Of a stretch of 64,000 nucleotides of DNA, positions 9,191 through 19,186 are shown in pieces. This DNA comes from Acholeplasmataceae bacterium. GTDB taxonomy: Bacteria > Bacillota_I > Bacilli_A > Acholeplasmatales > Acholeplasmataceae. Location: NCBI GenBank assembly GCA_030603805.1, contig JAUVXD010000002.1:1-64000 (forward strand), read 5' to 3'. Position numbers and translations under genes: made by a program. How positions within the stretch are numbered: the first letter of the stretch is position 1; the number at the start of each line of letters is the position of its first letter. Under the pieces are notes generated by a model. That model made no database searches, was not told the origin of the DNA, and saw nothing but the letters and a program-made list of their open reading frames with translations.

Positions 9191-11254
9191 CTATTTAATG
9201 CCTGTCGTTAATGCATTTTCAGTCATGCGTTTTTGGAAGATAAAGAAGATAATCACAGGTGGAATCATTGTAAAGAGTAAGAGACTTAAGAACTGATCGA
9301 GGGTGATGTTATAGGCATACATCTCAACATGAACTCTAAAAAGTTTGATCATCACGGTCCAGTAGTTTTGATTGTTAATCATAATATATGGCAGTAAAAA
9401 GTCATTCCATGCCCCTGTCACACTAAAGATGGCGACAACCATCATCACTGGAACAGATAAAGGCATGATGATTTTAAAAAATGTTTGAAGTCTTGTTGCC
9501 CCTTCTATTTCTGCAACCTCAAATAAATCTTTAGGGAGTCGATCAAAATGACTCTTAAAGAGTAAGACATTAAAAGGGGATGCCCCAGCTATTAACCAAA
9601 AAGGGATTAAGGTAATCAACGTGGATTGAACTTGTCTTAAGGTCATTCCAGTTAAACTTGCAATCCATCTATAGATGGTTTGAATGTTAGTATATAAAGG
9701 CACTAAGGCAACCGCTGGTGGAATAAGCATCGATCCCAATATGAGGTAAAATATCACCTTATAGCCTTTAGGCTTTAATACAGAAATGACATAGGCGAGC
9801 AGTCCATTAAAGATAATGGCAAAAAATGCTGCACCTAGTGAGATAAATAAAGAGTTGTAAACATTTTTCATGATTTGTGTCTTTTCGATAACGACTAAAT
9901 ATTTTGAAAAATCATAACTCCTTGGAAAGAAATGATATTGATGAGGCAATTGAAGAAGTTCACTTGCCTCTTTAAAAGATGTAAAAAAGAGCCAAACAAA
10001 GGGTAGTAAAACAAGCATCAACCCAAGAATTAACACGCCATACATGAGATAATACCCGACTCTTCGATGCGTTTTCTTGTAATCCGAGTAAGCGAGGATG
10101 CCTTCTTTTTTGGGCTTAAAAATCCATAATCCTAAAGATTTGAGTTTTTGTTGAAATGGCTTTATTGTTGATCCCAATCTTTTAAATACTTTAAAGGAAA
10201 AAATCTTAACCAAGAAGTCATAAACAGATTTCATAAAAACTAATACTTTGAACTTAATCTTTTTAATGAACTGATAAAATGATTTTTGTTCCTTTTTATG
10301 GATTTTTTCTAGTAGCATGTCATAAGTCATATAAGACTTAGTCTTTAGTATGTTTTTTTGAGTCTTTTGATCAAAATAAAGATAAACATAAGTAAACACC
10401 AGCAAAATCATCATGGTTATAACGCCTAAAGCAGCGGCTTGTCCTGTGTTTTGAGTGGTATAGATGAGTTTATAGATAAGTAAACCAAGTGTATTGGCTT
10501 GATCATTGGTTTGACCCATAAAAATCATCGGTTCATAAAATATTTGAAATACTGAAATGATTTGAATAATGAGTAATAACTTAATATGAGGTAATAAAGC
10601 AGGTATTGTTATATATTTTAAGCGTTTCATCACAGAGAGTCCTTTAATTCTTGCTGCTTCATAAAGTGATGAATCAATGGATTGAATGGTCGCAAGATAA
10701 ATAAGCATCGTTGCTCCTGCAGATTTCCAGGTGAGTGTCATGATAATGAGTGGAATTGATAATTGATCATTAGAAATCCATCTTGAAGTCGGTAACCCTA
10801 ATTTGGATAACACAATATTGAAGAACCCATAATCATTGGCATCCATCATAATCTTCCAAGTCAAAATAACTGCGATAGCAGGCACAATGTTTGGAATATA
10901 AAACCCAACCTTAAATAAACTTTTTGTTCGAACAACTTCACTAATGAATAAAGCTAAAACAATCGGGATAAAAAATCCAATGATTAACGAATAAAAGACA
11001 TAAAGCATGGTGTTGCCTAAAGCTTGTGAAAATCTTGGATCCGATAAAACCTGGATATAGTTTTGAAATCCATTAAATGATTCGATATCAAAGTTTTTCG
11101 TTTTAGCAAAAGAGTAGATGACATTTTGAATGAGCGGACCCCAGATAAAGAAAATAAACAAAAGAAGAGAAGGTATCGCAACTATCCACGATATCAAACC
11201 CTTCTTGCTTTCCATAAATCTTTGATTTTGTTTATTATCCGCTCTTTTTTTCAT
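9191..11254 (-). CDS. Fused sugar ABC permease (MalF-MalG type)
   Basis: This 687-residue membrane protein contains two complete permease domains that are normally separate proteins. The first domain (about 1-310) has its EAA loop at EAARIKGLSVMKRLKYITIPAL. A Lys/Phe-rich linker of about 90 residues follows (about 310-400, IHKKEQKSFYQFIKKIKFK onward). The second domain (about 400-687) has its EAA loop at EVAEIEGATRLQTFFKIIMPLSVP and ends with the MalG-like ENALTTGIK. Both EAA loops would contact the ATPase encoded next. The ATG directly abuts the stop of the binding-protein gene (TAA then ATG), so translation is coupled. No frame disruption is seen in the linker, so the fusion looks genuine. 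Confidence 0.93.
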   Translation of the reverse strand: MKKRADNKQNQRFMESKKGLISWIVAIPSLLLFIFFIWGPLIQNVIYSFAKTKNFDIESFNGFQNYIQVLSDPRFSQALGNTMLYVFYSLIIGFFIPIVLALFISEVVRTKSLFKVGFYIPNIVPAIAVILTWKIMMDANDYGFFNIVLSKLGLPTSRWISNDQLSIPLIIMTLTWKSAGATMLIYLATIQSIDSSLYEAARIKGLSVMKRLKYITIPALLPHIKLLLIIQIISVFQIFYEPMIFMGQTNDQANTLGLLIYKLIYTTQNTGQAAALGVITMMILLVFTYVYLYFDQKTQKNILKTKSYMTYDMLLEKIHKKEQKSFYQFIKKIKFKVLVFMKSVYDFLVKIFSFKVFKRLGSTIKPFQQKLKSLGLWIFKPKKEGILAYSDYKKTHRRVGYYLMYGVLILGLMLVLLPFVWLFFTSFKEASELLQLPHQYHFFPRSYDFSKYLVVIEKTQIMKNVYNSLFISLGAAFFAIIFNGLLAYVISVLKPKGYKVIFYLILGSMLIPPAVALVPLYTNIQTIYRWIASLTGMTLRQVQSTLITLIPFWLIAGASPFNVLLFKSHFDRLPKDLFEVAEIEGATRLQTFFKIIMPLSVPVMMVVAIFSVTGAWNDFLLPYIMINNQNYWTVMIKLFRVHVEMYAYNITLDQFLSLLLFTMIPPVIIFFIFQKRMTENALTTGIK

Positions 11255-12655
11255 TTAATCATCTAGTCTTTCTCTTAAGTAGGCTTCAAAAAGGACTTGT
11301 CTTGAGTTTAGAGAAGATCTAACATCAAATGCAGGATTTCTTAAATTGACAACGACCTGATCGAGGAGTTCATACATGTATTGTGTATAATAGGGTTCTT
11401 CTCTTCTTCTTGTTGTTGGAAGAAGTTCATAAAAATCTTGAAAATTATGGAATGCTTGAACATTGACGTATTGTGCATTTAATGAATTAATAAGATTTAA
11501 ATATTCAGTATTGACCCAAGGTCTAACTTCAGGTAAAATGAGCATATTTTTTTGAGTTGCAGTCTGTAAGCCTTCACGCATCGCATTTTGTGCGACCTCA
11601 GTGACTTCAGGAGATCTTCCCATATACTCTAAAAAGCGAATAGCACCTTCAACCGCTTCATCGGTATCATAAGCACTAAACATATAAGGTGTTCCACCGA
11701 AAAGTGTATATCTGCCACCTGGTCCTTCAGGCATTGGAATGAATGCAATTTTATTTCGGTTTAATCCACCTTGTGTAATCACATTAGAGATGACATCATT
11801 ACCTGCAATCGCCATACCAATTTGACCATTACCAAGTCGAATGGCCCATTCTGAGTAATTCATATTTCCAATAGGCACTAATTCTTCATCGTGCAGTCTT
11901 TTTAAAAACTCCATCGCAAGAACTGCTTCATCTGAATTTAAGTTGGCATGAACTTTTGAGTCTTCACCAACAACTTGCAAAGATGCCCCAAAAGCCCAAG
12001 CATAGTTCGAATACTGCCAGCCACCATTTTTATCCACATTTAAAACGATTAAACCATCAATACCTGTAGTTTCTTTAATCGTTTTTGCATATTGATAAAG
12101 CTCGTCCATGGTTTGTGGGTAATATTTTTCAGATGGGTTATTTGGATTGATGATGTCATAAATGCCATCACCATCTAGGTCATCAACAAGACCTGCTTCA
12201 AAAAACACATCCAAATTCATAATAATTCCTAATCCGTATCCATCTCTTGGAATGCCGTAAAGTTTTTCATCAAAGGTGAGGTATGCTCTAAGTTCAGGAT
12301 CCATTTTGTCATACCAGTCTAGATTTTTAACAATTTGAGTAATATCTTTAGCATGTCCTCCAGATACAATCATTTGAGGCTCTGTAAACCATGTTTGAAA
12401 AACAGTCGGTAAAGTCTTGGAGTTGGCACGTGCATAAAAAGCTTCTACAGAATATGTAAAAGGTTCCCCAATAATCTCGTATTCAGGATAATCCGCTTCA
12501 AAGCGCGCTTTCCATGTGTTAAACATGATGATATCATCAACGTTTGCAGACTCTGGCCACATCCCGATGACAACTTCAATTTTTCCACTACTTTTACAAG
12601 CATTTAAGATGAAAATGCTTAAGATAACAAAACATAAGATTGCAATTTTTTTCAT
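11255..12655 (-). CDS. Sugar-binding lipoprotein of ABC transporter
   Basis: This 466-residue extracellular solute-binding protein (SBP family 1, MalE-like) is anchored by lipid. The signal peptide MKKIAILCFVILSIFILNAC has a lipobox LNAC with the modified Cys at residue 20. The mature part shows the family features EVVIGMWPES at the start and EWAIRLGNGQIGMAIAGNDV mid-protein. The start is the ATG at 12655 with AGGAGAG about 9 bases upstream. An upstream in-frame ATG at 12709 would run back into a hairpin and precede no signal peptide, so it was rejected. An 87-base gap rich in hairpins separates it from the upstream lipoprotein gene, which may allow a higher expression level than the rest of the operon. 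Confidence 0.93.
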   Translation of the reverse strand: MKKIAILCFVILSIFILNACKSSGKIEVVIGMWPESANVDDIIMFNTWKARFEADYPEYEIIGEPFTYSVEAFYARANSKTLPTVFQTWFTEPQMIVSGGHAKDITQIVKNLDWYDKMDPELRAYLTFDEKLYGIPRDGYGLGIIMNLDVFFEAGLVDDLDGDGIYDIINPNNPSEKYYPQTMDELYQYAKTIKETTGIDGLIVLNVDKNGGWQYSNYAWAFGASLQVVGEDSKVHANLNSDEAVLAMEFLKRLHDEELVPIGNMNYSEWAIRLGNGQIGMAIAGNDVISNVITQGGLNRNKIAFIPMPEGPGGRYTLFGGTPYMFSAYDTDEAVEGAIRFLEYMGRSPEVTEVAQNAMREGLQTATQKNMLILPEVRPWVNTEYLNLINSLNAQYVNVQAFHNFQDFYELLPTTRRREEPYYTQYMYELLDQVVVNLRNPAFDVRSSLNSRQVLFEAYLRERLDD

Positions 12656-12668
12656 AGTTTTTTCTCTC

Positions 12669-12745
12669 CTAATGTTTTTATTGTACAACGAGATATGCAA
12701 TAAAAACATTAGATTTCTTCCCCCAAATTTCTGGGGGAAGAAATC
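12669..12745 (-). promoter_or_regulatory. Two adjacent perfect hairpins before the SBP gene
   Basis: Stem 1 pairs 12733-12745 with 12712-12724: 13 bp, with a run of five G.C pairs and an 8-base loop. Stem 2 pairs 12698-12712 with 12669-12683: 15 bp with a 14-base loop. On the minus strand stem 1 comes directly after the 1162-residue lipoprotein gene and is followed by TAATGTTTTTATT. Stem 2 ends 6 bases before the ribosome-binding site of the SBP gene. Possible roles are partial terminator, RNA-processing/stability barrier or translation control. Confidence 0.7.
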
Positions 12746-12760
12746 AATCTCTATAAATTT

Positions 12761-15700
12761 TTATCTGTTTGGATTAAATAATGACATTTGATAGCCATAT
12801 ACATCTTGGCTAATCATCATATTGTCAATGATGACACCACCATTGTTAATATGAAAACCTAAAACTTGAAGACCAGAAAGATTGGTTAGATAAACGCCCA
12901 TAGGAATCGTGACTCTAATCACATCTTCTGTTAAGATTTGTGCATAACCATCAGCGACTAGAGTTGTCCAGTTGACGATATTACCATCACCAATTTCAAT
13001 TCTAAAGGAATCAGCATTATTACCTGCCGCAAGCTTCACATCAAAGGTTAAGAACTTAGCAGAAGCAATCAGTGGAGAACCAAAACGAACCGTTGTATAA
13101 CCATCAGTGATGAGTTCAATTTGTCCATTTTGAACTTTCGCCCATTCACCCCACCAATAGATTGCACCATCATTAACAGGTGTTACATCAAAATTTTCAT
13201 TTAAAATAGGATATAAACCACGATCTGGGTCTAGCCATTCAAAACTGATGTTATCGATGTAATAGACTGCGCCATCATTGGCTTGAATACCAAACTCATC
13301 AGATAATGGCATGCCTGAAAGTAAGACATCAATGATGATTTTAGCTTGTCCACCAGCACTTGGTAAAACAATGGGTTCACCATTTAGACCTATAAGTTCA
13401 TGATTCCATTTATGAGTGCCACCGACATTTAAACCAAAACTTCCTGAAGCTTCTACTTTGATATCAAATGAGATAAATCTTGGTTTCGCTTTAACACCTG
13501 TATGATATTGAACATATCCTGTCGATGCATCCAATTTCAACCACATATTGCCATCGATATCAACAAATGATGAAGGTGTACCATAATTGTTTGCCCACCA
13601 CTGGCCATCACCAACTTGTCCTTGTGCATTACCTACAGTAAATGTATCCCATGATCCCCAAAGGAGTGCTTCATCATAATAAGGAAGTTCTTGGTACCAT
13701 GCAATATTATCAAGTAAATAGATTTCTCCATCACTGGCATGGAAACCTATTGTATCTGTGAGTGCAAGTCCGCTTGCAACCCAGTCAATGATATATCTGT
13801 GCCAAGCGCCATCGGTGTTAACGACCATTGGTGTACCATTTTCTAATATCAGTTGTCCATCTTTTGCCCATAATGGTGCCCCTGTAGGTCCTACTCTAAA
13901 GGATACAATCGTGCCTTGAGTTAAAATCTTTAAATCAAAGGCTAAATATCTGCCAGACCCTTTAATGCCTGTATGATACTGTGCATAGCTTGTGCCATCT
14001 AATTGAAGAGCTTGATTTGAGTCTCCATCCATCACAATCGTTGTTGGAGAATCATAGACATTGGCCCACCACTGGTGATCTGAAACCTTACCTTGTGCAC
14101 TGCCTAAGTCTAAGCCTTCAAAGGTTGCCCAAAGAAGTTCTGAATTGTAATCTCTATCTGTTACTGGGTTTGCAAAGAAGATGACATCAAATGAAATCGA
14201 TGATCCTGTATAATAAATTTCAAATCCAGCAAAATTCGTAGAATAACCTGGTGTTAGTGATAAATCAATGACAAGATATGTCCAACCATCACTTTGATAA
14301 GGATAAGCACCCATATCCTCTGGAATGGTTGGTAATCCAAGACCTGCAACCCACTGATTGGCATAGACAACAGGACCTGATTGGTCATTATAATTGGTTT
14401 GAGAAACTCTTAAATTATCGAAAGTTGCCCCATCATTAAGTTTAACTTTCATGACTAAGTAACGGTACTCATTTTGGTTAGCTTTGGTGAGTGAATGCAC
14501 CTTATAACTCACATAAGCGCCACCTGTTGAATCTAAGGTCATGAAACCAGCACCCATGGATGATGCATGTAAACCAGAATAGGAAATAATGTATGAGAAA
14601 CCATTGTCGATTGCGACTTGGTTATCATTCGACCATTGAAGGGTTGCACCAATTGTTGGTCTTTCAAAGTCATCATATATTAAGACATCACTCATATTGA
14701 TGACTGGATAATCAACAGCTTGATAATCTCCCATATAGGTTAAGAAACTTTGTGAAATAGAAACTGAAACTGCACTACCGTTGATTAGTTTATATCCAGC
14801 AATCTTGAGTTCACCATCATAAATATCTGCAAATGGAATTTCAATATTGAGCCATCCACTGCCTAAAGATGTTGGTAGTCCAGTGATATTTTCAAATGAT
14901 ATAGGATCACCAATGGTGCCATTAGCAAACACCGGTGCGATACTTAAAAGGTTTAAGTTTAATATACCCGGTGTTGCTTGTCTCATTCTTAAAACAACAT
15001 GGGTATGATTTGGATTTAAATCTGCTTCAATAAACTCACCATAAAAACCTGTAGGTTCAATGGTGACATAAGTACCTACTTGAGTCCCAACTGTACCTGA
15101 CCAGTAATCTCTATTTTGTGAATAGTTACTACCTTCATAAGGATAAATTGGATTAGGAACTTTGGTGTAATAAGCATCTTTAATCTCTATAATCCCACTA
15201 CCATGACCTGAAATGTTCATTAAATGGAAGCCTACCATCACGCCTGATGCAGGCACATTGGTAAATCCTTGTTTTCCTATATATTCCTTACCATCTAAAG
15301 TATCTGTAATGCTAATGACATAATTATGCCATGTGCCATCGAGTTCACGGTCATGACTGTCTAAATCTGGGTCAAAGGTTTCAATAAATGGAACAACCAA
15401 AACTTCATGATTATCATCGAGTCTAAAACCAATCGCTAAATCATGAATCGAAGCTCCTGCAAAACCTCTCATTCTAATGACTAAATATTGGAATGCAGGT
15501 GCAGAACCATTTTGGCTGCCTGCTTGTTTCCAAAGTGCGCCATCTGGATTGTTCCCAATGGTGCCAGAATATCCCACAGAAATATAAGGTTGATCTGATG
15601 CAATGGTTGCCTTATCTTTAATTTCTGAGGTTAATGTGCCCGAAGTAAATGGATTAATCATTTGATCGAAATCGCCATTAAAGATTCTGCTTTGGAAATT

Positions 15701-16249
15701 GGGTGAATTAGGAATACCAATATATGTATACTTTGCATGAAGTTCAAGATTGGATGTCACTGGTGTTGCAAAATTATATGGTGTTCCCTCTTTTAACCAA
15801 CCATCAAAAACAAAGAATGTTTTTTGTGGGTTTTCTGGAGCAACTACAAGACCACCTGAAATAATGGTTTGAGCTGGTATTGTTGTACCACCCACAGAAT
15901 TAAAGGTGACTGTATATTCTGTAGGTTGTGTAATTTCAGTATATCTTGCAACCAAAGTGATATTTTGTGTCACTGGTGTTGAAAAAACATATTGAACTTC
16001 CCCTAAAAACCACCCAGTGAAGGTGAAACCCGCTTTTGTAGGGTTTTGAGGTTGTGAAACAACCGCACCTTCCAAAACATCTACGACAACCGGTGTTGTG
16101 CCATTATCAGCATTAAATGTCACTTGATATGTCACAACTATCGGATCCGTAGGCTCTGTATGTGGGTCCTCTTCTTTACATCCAACCAGTAGTAGGATGG
16201 AGAGTAAGAATAGTACCGTCATTAAGACATGCATACTCTTTCTTTTCAT
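12761..16249 (-). CDS. InlB-repeat and beta-sandwich surface lipoprotein
   Basis: This is a 1162-residue predicted surface lipoprotein. The signal peptide MKRKSMHVLMTVLFLLSILLLVGC has lipobox LVGC. Two InlB B-type repeats follow (about 35-170; VTFNADNGTTPVV...AGFTFTGWF and VTFNSVGGTTIPA...FVFDGWL). The remaining ~980 residues are tandem jelly-roll-like modules resembling carbohydrate-binding modules. The clearest related set is near the C-terminus, marked by HQWWANVYDSP, GQWWANNYGTP and IYWWGEWAK. I chose the ATG at 16249 because AGGGAG precedes it by 7 bases; an ATG at 16264 would overlap that site. It lies between the secreted glycosidase-like gene and the transporter, so polysaccharide binding is the likely job. 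No catalytic motif was recognised. Confidence 0.82.
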   Translation of the reverse strand: MKRKSMHVLMTVLFLLSILLLVGCKEEDPHTEPTDPIVVTYQVTFNADNGTTPVVVDVLEGAVVSQPQNPTKAGFTFTGWFLGEVQYVFSTPVTQNITLVARYTEITQPTEYTVTFNSVGGTTIPAQTIISGGLVVAPENPQKTFFVFDGWLKEGTPYNFATPVTSNLELHAKYTYIGIPNSPNFQSRIFNGDFDQMINPFTSGTLTSEIKDKATIASDQPYISVGYSGTIGNNPDGALWKQAGSQNGSAPAFQYLVIRMRGFAGASIHDLAIGFRLDDNHEVLVVPFIETFDPDLDSHDRELDGTWHNYVISITDTLDGKEYIGKQGFTNVPASGVMVGFHLMNISGHGSGIIEIKDAYYTKVPNPIYPYEGSNYSQNRDYWSGTVGTQVGTYVTIEPTGFYGEFIEADLNPNHTHVVLRMRQATPGILNLNLLSIAPVFANGTIGDPISFENITGLPTSLGSGWLNIEIPFADIYDGELKIAGYKLINGSAVSVSISQSFLTYMGDYQAVDYPVINMSDVLIYDDFERPTIGATLQWSNDNQVAIDNGFSYIISYSGLHASSMGAGFMTLDSTGGAYVSYKVHSLTKANQNEYRYLVMKVKLNDGATFDNLRVSQTNYNDQSGPVVYANQWVAGLGLPTIPEDMGAYPYQSDGWTYLVIDLSLTPGYSTNFAGFEIYYTGSSISFDVIFFANPVTDRDYNSELLWATFEGLDLGSAQGKVSDHQWWANVYDSPTTIVMDGDSNQALQLDGTSYAQYHTGIKGSGRYLAFDLKILTQGTIVSFRVGPTGAPLWAKDGQLILENGTPMVVNTDGAWHRYIIDWVASGLALTDTIGFHASDGEIYLLDNIAWYQELPYYDEALLWGSWDTFTVGNAQGQVGDGQWWANNYGTPSSFVDIDGNMWLKLDASTGYVQYHTGVKAKPRFISFDIKVEASGSFGLNVGGTHKWNHELIGLNGEPIVLPSAGGQAKIIIDVLLSGMPLSDEFGIQANDGAVYYIDNISFEWLDPDRGLYPILNENFDVTPVNDGAIYWWGEWAKVQNGQIELITDGYTTVRFGSPLIASAKFLTFDVKLAAGNNADSFRIEIGDGNIVNWTTLVADGYAQILTEDVIRVTIPMGVYLTNLSGLQVLGFHINNGGVIIDNMMISQDVYGYQMSLFNPNR

Positions 16250-16332
16250 TTTTTTCTCCCTCATGATTCATGATAGATTGAATCATATGTGTTGATCTAT
16301 TTATTGTTTGGCTTCTATCAGCCTTTTAACCC

Positions 16333-19155
16333 TTACTCGTAAACACTAATCTCAGAAAACTGTGCGCCATAACCACCAGGTGCGCTGTTAGCTGTGACAA
16401 TGAACATAATGGATCTCATCTGGACACCCTGAGGTAACATAATGGAAACCATATTGCCTTGACTGCTATCAAAAAGATAACTTCTTGGTCCTTCAAATAA
16501 ATTTATCCAGTTCGCTGAAGTCAAGTTCGTTTCAGCTGATGTGGAGTATTTGATTTCAATGGTTTGACTGCGATTAGGCCAACTCGATAGTGGAGGTAGA
16601 TGAAGATTAATAATTCTTACACTATAGGTTTGCCCCATATCAACAATGATCCATCCTGGCCAAACACCTTTTTTAGATTCAAAATATGTGTTTAAGTCAC
16701 CATCTGTGAGTTTCTCTGGATTATAGACATCTTCATACGCACTTGCATAAGGTGTTTTTCCAAAGGTGAGCGACGCTGGGAAGAATTCTATATATCTAAC
16801 AAAAGGACTAGATGCGTAGATAGAGCCCTCTAGATTATGAAATCTAAGTTGGATGGCAACATAATCACCCGGAGCAAGTCTAATATCAACATAGTTATTT
16901 TTTGATGGTGAAAACTCATAGTTTTCTCCATTTAAACGTTTAGAAAAAATAGGAAGTCCCGTCGTTTGTGAGATGGAGGTTGCGGCATAAACAGAAATAT
17001 TTTGCATTTGGAAATACATGGACTCAGAATCACCATAGAGTCTGATTGAGCCGACTTTATGTGCTTGATCAAAGATGATGGATAGTGCAATATAATCATT
17101 TCTTGTTGCACCAATTTTCCAAGGACTCGCAACCCACATAGCGTCATTATTGATTAAAACATTGGACACTTCAAAGCCAGTCTTCTCGTAGTTTTCACTT
17201 TGCATGCCGCCCCAATCTTGTGTGGTCACGCCATAAGTTGCTCGAGCTTGGAAAGTGCCTTCAATTTTAGCACCTGCATAAGGAGGTTCAACATTGGATA
17301 CTGAGAAATCTGGAATTTCGATAGCTTCTTGATTTCTTGCTGGGATTATAGTTTTATCGACTGTGTAGTAATCTCCAATTTCGAGTTCATAATAATGATA
17401 CACGTGTGCACCTGTGGGTGTATTTGAAGATAAAATTTGAATATTGGATACAAAACTATTGGCATTAATTTGAGATACAGAAGTCAAAGGTGTTCCTCTA
17501 AAATCGACATCCTTAAAGAAAATATTTTTAATGTTCTTTTGAGCATCAAACCCATTCATCCGTATGACGAGTTTTGATTCAGTATCTCCAATCTTTTTAT
17601 CGTTTAAAACCTTAATATTTTCAAAATAAACATTAGAGATTGTGCCTCTTTCAAATTGAGACTTAGACCATGATGCATTGTATGCAATGGTCATATCAAT
17701 ATAGAAATCATCATAGGTTTCTGTCCAAATATCACCTACTTGATAATTGTTTTCAATGGTAATATTTCTAAAATAAACGCCATCAATCTGAGCTTGATCT
17801 GCATTATGAATGCTCATGGCTGCTTTATGATAATTATGAAGGACAGTGATATCTTCAAATACGATATTTTCCATCTTAGCTCCATATGTTTCATAGCCTA
17901 CTTCCATTGATTGTGCAAGATCTGTCCAAAGTATGTTATTGGTAAATAAAATATTGGATGTCGATGCATTATTCACATTTTTAACAACAAGTGAATCATC
18001 CCAAGATCGGACAAATGAGTTTTTAACAATGACATCCTCACAAGATTGAATCGAGATGCCATCACCATTAGGGCGACCTGTAATAATCTTAATGTTATCA
18101 ATTAATATGTTTTTGGACTGCTGTGCATGAATCACCCATCCAGCAGGATCTAAAAAGATAATGCCTTCAATGGTGATGTTTTCACTACGTTGCATTTCCA
18201 CAGGAATGGCACGCTGTGATGCTTCAACTCTTGGATAAATAGAACCTGAAATGATGCCTCTACCACGAATGGTCACATTGGAGAGTTGATACATATTAAA
18301 CTGTCCATAGACGAGTGCGCCACCTGCAATATAGACTGTTTTTCCTGATTCTAAAGGAATAGTATCTGTTTTCCAAACACCTGGTCCGATATAGATGATG
18401 CTATCATCTTGATCTGCCTCTGCTTCTGTGATTGGATTTTCTTCAATCGGATTTGCAAAGAGATGAATCGCTTCTTGAATCACAGAACCATTAGGTGTTG
18501 TTTGAGGAACTGGATCATTCAGTTGAATGGTATAATTTGCTGGATATTCTAAGAAAAACTCAATCACATTATCTGTAATGGTCACATCAATATCATAGGC
18601 AAGTGGATGAACTGATGCTTTTGTCACTTGGTAATCATCTTTGATTTCTATTTTGATGTGTACTTTACCTAAAAAATCAAAGGATGCAACCGAAGTGTAT
18701 GTATTGGGTGTGATCCATGTAAAGCTTCTCGCATGATTGACTAATGTTTCATGAACAAATAACGGTGTATTTTCAACAAAAATCTCATAACGATCTGATG
18801 ATTTCAAAATATCGGGCATATCATAAATTTTAAGCTGTGTTGATGTCTGAACTCCAAAGAGGATTGAAACAGAAAAGGATGCAGATGCATCTAAATAAGT
18901 GATCGTCACAGTCGACTGTCCTACACTTGATGAGTTAAATCCACTGACCTCATAGTCATCAACGATTATTTCAGTGGTACCCTTCTTATAGGTAACAATC
19001 ATGCCTTCTGGATCAAAGGATTGTCCTAGAAAATAGGTTTGCTTATATGTACCAGATATGATCAGTTCTGATGCTATAGTTGATTTGCATCCTATAAGAA
19101 GCCAAGAAAACAGCACCAAGAGAATAGCAAAAAGAAGCTTTTTTATTTTTTTCAT
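16333..19155 (-). CDS. Secreted beta-helix glycosidase-like lipoprotein
   Basis: This 940-residue lipoprotein is the first gene of the sugar operon. The signal peptide MKKIKKLLFAILLVLFSWLLIGC has lipobox LIGC. A bacterial Ig-like domain comes next (about 25-95), then a right-handed parallel beta-helix (about 255-570) of the GH28/GH49 kind, with SVTIRGRG-like rungs, GRPNGDGISIQSCEDVIVKNS and WDDSLVVKN. The Asp residues of NGDG and WDD are candidate catalytic acids. C-terminal discoidin/CBM32-like modules end the protein (about 690-940; KLTDGDLNTYFES, GWIIVDMGQ). With GH65 enzymes downstream, an alpha-glucan target (GH49-like dextran or pullulan cleavage) is plausible, but a pectin-type GH28 role is not excluded. 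The ATG at 19155 has AAGGGTGAT upstream. Confidence 0.82.
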   Translation of the reverse strand: MKKIKKLLFAILLVLFSWLLIGCKSTIASELIISGTYKQTYFLGQSFDPEGMIVTYKKGTTEIIVDDYEVSGFNSSSVGQSTVTITYLDASASFSVSILFGVQTSTQLKIYDMPDILKSSDRYEIFVENTPLFVHETLVNHARSFTWITPNTYTSVASFDFLGKVHIKIEIKDDYQVTKASVHPLAYDIDVTITDNVIEFFLEYPANYTIQLNDPVPQTTPNGSVIQEAIHLFANPIEENPITEAEADQDDSIIYIGPGVWKTDTIPLESGKTVYIAGGALVYGQFNMYQLSNVTIRGRGIISGSIYPRVEASQRAIPVEMQRSENITIEGIIFLDPAGWVIHAQQSKNILIDNIKIITGRPNGDGISIQSCEDVIVKNSFVRSWDDSLVVKNVNNASTSNILFTNNILWTDLAQSMEVGYETYGAKMENIVFEDITVLHNYHKAAMSIHNADQAQIDGVYFRNITIENNYQVGDIWTETYDDFYIDMTIAYNASWSKSQFERGTISNVYFENIKVLNDKKIGDTESKLVIRMNGFDAQKNIKNIFFKDVDFRGTPLTSVSQINANSFVSNIQILSSNTPTGAHVYHYYELEIGDYYTVDKTIIPARNQEAIEIPDFSVSNVEPPYAGAKIEGTFQARATYGVTTQDWGGMQSENYEKTGFEVSNVLINNDAMWVASPWKIGATRNDYIALSIIFDQAHKVGSIRLYGDSESMYFQMQNISVYAATSISQTTGLPIFSKRLNGENYEFSPSKNNYVDIRLAPGDYVAIQLRFHNLEGSIYASSPFVRYIEFFPASLTFGKTPYASAYEDVYNPEKLTDGDLNTYFESKKGVWPGWIIVDMGQTYSVRIINLHLPPLSSWPNRSQTIEIKYSTSAETNLTSANWINLFEGPRSYLFDSSQGNMVSIMLPQGVQMRSIMFIVTANSAPGGYGAQFSEISVYE

Positions 19156-19186
19156 CGTATCACCCTTTATTTTTAATGTCGACCTC

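Noticed and set aside
12656-12709. Upstream in-frame extension of the SBP gene
   Set aside because: The extension lies in a hairpin, has no ribosome-binding site and places residues before an otherwise perfect lipoprotein signal peptide; the ATG at 12655 has AGGAGAG.
12516-12791. 91-codon ORF antisense to the SBP start
   Set aside because: It arises from the antisense of a signal peptide and hairpin region and has no ribosome-binding site.
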